A stretch of 64,000 bases of DNA, taken from positions 10,102,888 to 10,166,887 of the forward strand of contig NC_033632.1 in NCBI RefSeq assembly GCF_001540865.1. The letters are read 5' to 3'. The notes under the pieces are model-generated. The model was not told where the DNA came from and made no database searches. It saw only the letters and a list, made by a program, of their open reading frames with translations. This DNA is from Ananas comosus. Taxonomy: Eukaryota > Streptophyta > Magnoliopsida > Poales > Bromeliaceae. Shown here piece by piece: positions 58,706 to 64,000 of the stretch; the stretch's first letter is position 1, and every line of letters begins with the position of its first letter. Made by a program: the position numbers and the translations under genes.

Positions 58706-61700
58706 TACATCTTGGTGCCACCCGGGTGATCAGCGTATGGAGACCGGTGGGCTTCTTGCAAAATCAGCTTGCGAAGCTCTTCACTTTCGGGCACACACCA
58801 CCGGTTTTGAAACCGAAGCGCGCCACAGGCGTCCACACTAAAATCGCCGCCTCGACCTTCCTTGATGTTGCGCCGCACCTTTTGGAGACTAGGATCTGCA
58901 AGTTGCAAATTCTTGATCCTCTCCAGTAAGGTCGGTTGAACAACGAGTGCCATCAACTGAGTCGGAATCTCGGGAGCGACCACTTCAAGGTCCAGTCGCT
59001 CCATATCCAACCATAGGGGTGTTTGCTTAGTAACATCAAAAGCGAGGTTCTTCACCGACTTTCTACTAAGCGCATCCGCGACCACATTTGCTTTGCCGGG
59101 GTGGTAGAGAATATCAACATCGTAATCCTTTAATAGCTCTAACCACCGCCTCTGCCGCATGTTTAACTCCTTCTGGGTAAAAAAATATTTCAAACTCTTA
59201 TGGTCGGTATAGATCTCGCAGTGCGCACCATATAGGTAGTGCCTCCATAGCTTCAACGCAAAGATCACCACCGCCAACTCCAAGTCATGAATGGGGTAAT
59301 TCTTCTCATAGTCCTTTAACTGACGGGATGCATAAGCTATCACTCTCCCGCCTTGCATCAGGACACACTCCAAACCCAGATAGGATGCATCACTATAGAC
59401 CGCAAAGTCCTCGCCCTGCACCGGTAAGGTGAGTATCGGAGCCGACGTTAATCTTTTCTTCAACTCATTGAAGCTTTGGTCGCATTCATCGCTCCAAATA
59501 AACTTGACGCCCTTCTGCGTCAGACAGGTAAGCGGAGTCACAATCTTTGAAAAACCCTCCACAAACCGTCGATAGTAGCCCGCTAAGCCTATAAAGCTTC
59601 GGACCTCCGTGACGTTCGTTGGACGCGGCCAATTCTCGACTGCTTCGACTTTCCTCGGGTCAACCGAAACACCGCCCTCGGAAATCACGTGCCCCAGGAA
59701 GGCGACCTCTCGAAGCCAGAAGTCACATTTCTTAAACTTTGCGAATAGCTTCTCCTCCCGAAGGATTTGAAGCACCATCCGCAAATGCTCTGCATGCTCT
59801 TCGTCGCTCCGCGAATAGACCAAGATGTCGTCTATGAAGACCACGACAAATCGGTCCAAGCACGCTTTGAATACACGGTTCATTAGATCCATGAATGCTA
59901 CCGGGGCATTAGTGAGCCCGAAAGGCATAACCGTGTATTCGTAGTGTCCATACCGCGTGCGAAACGCGGTCTTCTGAACATCATTCGACTTAATCTTTAA
60001 CTGATGATAGCCGGATTGTAGGTCTATCTTCGAGTACACTCGTGATCCCTGTAACTGATCAAATAAGTCGTCGATTCGGGGCAACGGGTACTTATTCTTT
60101 ATCGTGACCCTATTCAACTCTCGATAATCCACGCAGAGTCGAAACGAGCCATCCTTCTTGCGCACGAACAACGCCGGGGCTCCCCACGGCGACACGCTCG
60201 GCCTAATAAACCCCTTGTCGAGGAGATCTTGCAACTGATCCCTCAGTTCCCTTAGCTCCGCCGACGCCATGCGGTATGGGGCCTTTGAGATCGGCGCCGT
60301 CCCGGGGACCAAGTCTATAACGAACTCGATCTCCCGATCCGGCGGCATCCCCGGTAACTCCGCGGGAAATACATCCGGGAATTCCCGCACCACCGATAAT
60401 TCTTCTAAATTCGGAACCACTCGGTCCACTTCCACGACGGTCGCCAAAAATGCTACGCAGCCGCCGTTGACCAACTTTCTAGCTCTCGTCGCCGATATCG
60501 TCGCGACGAAGCAAGAGCTTCGACAAGCTCGATAAATGAACTCCTCCTGTCCTGGCTCCCGAAAGGTGATCAATTTATTCTTACAATCGATCGTGGCGTA
60601 ATACTTTGAGAGCCAGTCCATGCCCAAAATGACGTCATACGCCTCCAGTTTATTGAGTTCCAACATCCAGATGGGCATTATCCAGTCGCCTACTTGTACT
60701 GGGCACGAAGAGCACTCCGTGTAGGTATTGAACGACGACTCAGGGCCTTCAACTCGCCACTTGCCACTTGCTTCTATGTGTATGTTGTGCATGCGTGCAA
60801 ATGCTCTACTAATGAACGAATGCGTGGCACCTGTATCAAACATAGCCCTGGAGCGAACTCCGTTAATTAAAACCATACCTGCCACAACGTTAGGCTCCTC
60901 GGCTTGGGTAGACTCCTCGGCTTGGGCCTGAGCGGCGAATACCCGTCCGCTCGGCGCTGATCGAGTCACCTCCGGCTGACGCGGCATCATCGCGCGCCCT
61001 GCCGAGACGGGAACATAAGGAGCTCCTCCATAATGAGGTGGGGTCGCTGGAGTCGATGCGACTGACGGGGTAGGCGGGGCCCTTGCTGGACAGTCACGGC
61101 TTATGTGCCCTTCTTGTCCACAATTGAAGCATTTGCCCTGTCGTTGCCTACACTGCGGCGCTCGATGGCCCCCAGCACCGCAGATAGCACACTGCTGCGG
61201 CCCACAACTCCACGGCTGCGACCCACGACTCCACGGCTGCGACCGCAGGTGCTTCGGGGGTCTCTTGGAACTCGACTGACCCCCCGAACCACCGCCCGAT
61301 CGCTTCTTCCCCTTGTCTTGGGGTCCAACCAGCAGCTCACGTTCCTCCCGCACGTGGGCATCTCCATGCTTTACCCACATCGCTCTGTCAAAAACTTCGG
61401 CGAAAGTTGTGAGCTTGAACAGTTGTACCGCCCGATATATCCATGGCCGAAGTTCCCTCAAGAACCATTCGGCCCTGTCCCCGTCATCTTTAACAACGTC
61501 TGGGACACAATCTGTAATATGGGAGAACTCCTGCTCGTAGTCTGCCACCGAACGATCTCCCTGTCTTAATCTGCGAAACTTCTCCTTCAACTTCCGCTTC
61601 TTGGTGTCGGGGAAGTAATTTCCAAACATTGCCCTCTTAAACTCCTCCCAGAGCATTGGTGGAAGGTCAGAAGGCCCATTCCGCTTCAACCGCTTCCACC

Positions 61701-62253
61701 ACACCTTCGCCGCCTTCTCGAGGCAATGGGTGGCGAGGGGTACCTTGTTCTTCTCCGAGGTATATAGGTCCTCGAAGAGGGTCTCCATAGAGTCAATCCA
61801 GGACTTCACCATCGACGGCTCCACCTTCCCCACCTCGAAGGTTGGTGGCTTAAACTTCATGAATTTAATTAGAGTCGTCAGCGCACGCTCCCGCTCCACT
61901 TCATCGGCCGTTGTGTCGGGTGTCACCGAACCCGAAGCTGTCGGAGGCGCACTTGCCGGCGGGGGACAGGCCGCCAACGGAACTGCCGCTATGCCCTCAC
62001 CCTCAGCCGCTATCGGCGCGCGCGCCGAAGGTGCGGGTGGGTCACGGCCCTCTGTCGCTGTCGCGGCCGCTGCCGCCGCTTGCTGCTCCACGAATCCCTA
62101 GAGCTGCTCGAACCGAGCCTCCTCGCGCTGCATCGCGCCCAATATCACAGCGACCTGCTCATGCAGTTCCTGCACTTCCTCCGATCTTGGCTACTCGGGC
62201 ACCGCAGAAGGCAGTACCGGAACAGACCTACGTACGTAACGTCTTGGGGACAT
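58669..62253 (-). pseudogene. gag-protease-RT-RNase H part of the Del-type polyprotein
   Basis: The long open part is 62091-58669 (about 1140 codons; it opens on GTG, not a real start). The likely true ATG is at 62253, but TAG codons at 62193-62191 and 62100-62098 interrupt that frame. Order by residue of the open part: retrotransposon gag domain about 85-230; two CCHC zinc knuckles about 305-340 (the second is [14 protein letters not shown]); aspartic protease with FDTGATHSF about 415; RT about 590-800 with FIDDILVYS; RNase H about 880-1000 with TDHKSLKYF; start of the integrase zinc region (HPGGTKMY) at the end. Catalytic motifs of protease, RT and RNase H look intact. A short tandem repeat (SQPWS twice) lies before the knuckles. 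The broken start and integrase make the copy non-autonomous. Confidence 0.93.
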
Positions 62254-62603
62254 CTGCTCCTGAAAAGAAACAACTTAGTTAGTTATCTTAATCTGATAAC
62301 TTTTTAGCGTTCGCGAAATTAAATGACTCGACAATAAAATCGGGCGGAAGCACGCAAGTGTTCTAGTGCTGGATCCTTAGCGTCGCGTCGTCGGCCGCCG
62401 ACACAACCGCTACGAGCCAAGAAACTAGTGTCACCTGGATCCGTCTCTATTCATAGCTAGAGACATAACATCAACTCCGACCCAATCGATTAACCTCCTC
62501 CACCGTCATGGGTTCGCGTTCACTCACGCCCCTATAATCTTAGGGTTTACCAACCTGGGATCTCCTAGGTCGTCCTAGACTCTCTCTTTACTTGCTCTTA
62601 ACT

Positions 62604-62615
62604 GCTCTGATACCA
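62604..62615 (-). promoter_or_regulatory. Primer-binding site for initiator tRNA-Met
   Basis: On the minus strand TGGTATCAGAGC, complementary to the 3' end of plant initiator methionine tRNA, lies 7 bp downstream of the 5' LTR (spacer GATAAAG). It starts first-strand synthesis and confirms the orientation of the element. Confidence 0.92.
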
Positions 62616-62622
62616 CTTTATC

Positions 62623-64000
62623 TGTCACGCCCCGACCCCAAAACCAATTCGGCCCGGATCGGGCGCGTTAAACAAACGCCGAAGGGACAGCGCATCCCCT
62701 GTCCGCCCAAGGCTAAACAAACTGATCATGTATAAGAATTTACCCAAGAATCAATTCATACATACACGATCACAAGGAGCACCACCAGTGCTAACAGATG
62801 AGAGCAAGATACGAGTATGAGACATACCAGTAAGTAAAGAGAGAAGATTCTATCTATTACATCCATTCAACTTAATACATTAATTTCATCTTTTACATTC
62901 TTCCAGAACATATGTATAAGCACTCTCAAACCTCATCCTATACAACATCTACTCTCAAACATAAGTATAGGGTAGAGCTAATGCAAAAGAAAGTAAAGCT
63001 AGCTATGTACATATACCACTAGGGCGCTATGCTCTTGCCACGATCTTCGCGCTCGCCGGGGACACTCGAACTCGGACCTGTAAAGAGTCGGGTGAGAACT
63101 ATCTTCCATAGTTCCCAGTGGGTTCGGCCGCCGACTTCGCCGGTCTCCCCACTAGGTCCAAGTGGGCACAAGTAGATAAACAGATTGATAGATATGTAAA
63201 GCTGTGATGACAGAATAGTAAAGCTACACTACTATGCCCGAATCATGTATATGTAAAATGCATGCACAATGAAGTAGGTAATCACCTAGTTCGTCATATG
63301 TCCAAGAAGTAAAGCTATTTACTTGTTCATTAATCTTATGGCTCACCCGAGGGTTCACCTACTACTCACATAGCCATCTCGACGCGTAGGGAGACTCAAC
63401 TCAAACTACGAATCCGAGGCCGTCTGCGGGACCCCACATAGGCTATCTCTCGGGACCCTAACTAGGCTATCCCTATCCCACGGGACCCCAAATAGGCTAT
63501 CCCACGTGACCAACTCCGGAGCGCACTACTTGTGTGGAGCGACCATCACAAGTTAGGAACAGACAGTGAGTATGATCCAATCCTCTCAACTCGATGACAC
63601 CCTATCAGCTAAGGATAGTATCAACATAGAACCAATGAGTTTCTATACTCATCAATCTAGTGTTTCAGCTACACTAAGATTCACATATGCCACTCGTTCT
63701 CTGGTTCATTATCAACTAGATGCCACTTGTTCTCTTATTTCAACCATTGCGTCATTCTTTCCGCTCTGCACTATAGGATTACAAGCCTTGACCCAATCCT
63801 GATCAATCCACTATATCAAGTAACTAATGCATAATATGATATCATCTAGGAAAGCATAAGGAAAGGCAATGTACAATCATCCTACAATGCATGTAAACAC
63901 AAGATGCAAGATCTTAAGGTACTAAGACATAAAGGGGAGACCAGTTGCTTCGGGATGGTCACCACCCACCTTTTTGGTGATGCCGCGATGGTAGAAACTC
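62623..64000 (-). mobile_element. 5' LTR of the Del-type element, cut by window end
   Basis: Begins TGTCACGCCCCGACCCC as the 3' LTR at 54901 does and matches it to the last base of the window (1378 of about 2516 bp). The missing part and the target duplication lie beyond position 64000. The open frames here and at 55784-56080 are the same LTR sequence read twice and are not genes. Confidence 0.92.

Overview
This is about 64 kb of plant nuclear DNA that is AT-rich and dominated by transposons. Evidence for an angiosperm includes a NOI/RIN4-family gene with introns, a long P-class pentatricopeptide-repeat (PPR) gene, plant-type Ty3/gypsy (Del/Tekay-like) and Ty1/copia elements, MITEs, a Mutator-like element, a tRNA-derived SINE and a Helitron-like element. 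I cannot name the species from sequence alone. There are no bacterial-style operons, rRNA genes, tRNA genes or CRISPR arrays.

Layout: (1) 1-9 kb: MITE-type repeats around one small three-exon gene on the minus strand (2147-5953) encoding an 80-residue NOI protein, with transposons in both introns. (2) 9-31 kb: an accessory block built from a tandemly repeated ~2 kb unit (10345-12530 and 22448-27117), a broken copy of the 3' end of the PPR gene, and nested solo LTRs. A solo LTR at 13442-21942 (TSD TTATA) splits the PPR fragment and itself carries two more solo LTRs, 14636-17205 and 18857-20742 (TSD TCGGC). Another solo LTR lies at 27404-30947 (TSD AAAAG). (3) 31.5-38 kb: a MITE split by a solo LTR (31592-35781, TSD CGAAC), then a non-autonomous Helitron candidate (36121-37989). 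(4) 38-47 kb: the main PPR gene (minus, 41030-44326), with a possible transit-peptide exon/promoter region near 46.5-46.8 kb. (5) 48-64 kb: a three-deep nest on the minus strand: a copia LTR carrying a Mutator-like element with a perfect 9-bp TSD, interrupted by a gypsy element with 57-bp minisatellites, interrupted in turn by a Del/Tekay-type gypsy element (54901 to beyond the window end) with gag, protease, RT, RNase H, integrase and a chromodomain-like tail.

Only two host loci are well supported, NOI and PPR. They match neighbouring Arabidopsis loci (At5g55850 NOI and At5g55840 PPR, recalled from memory), so this looks like an old microsyntenic pair pushed about 35 kb apart by transposons. 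The PPR gene has an in-frame TAG in its conserved N-terminal part. Five solo LTRs were recognised from hand-read boundaries, four of them with perfect 5-bp target-site duplications and one with a 4/5 match. No clear new biological system was found. The more unusual signals are family-specific palindromic word arrays at the same place in several LTRs, the 57-bp (19-codon) minisatellites, and a 90-bp exact duplication around a single N that looks like an assembly fault.
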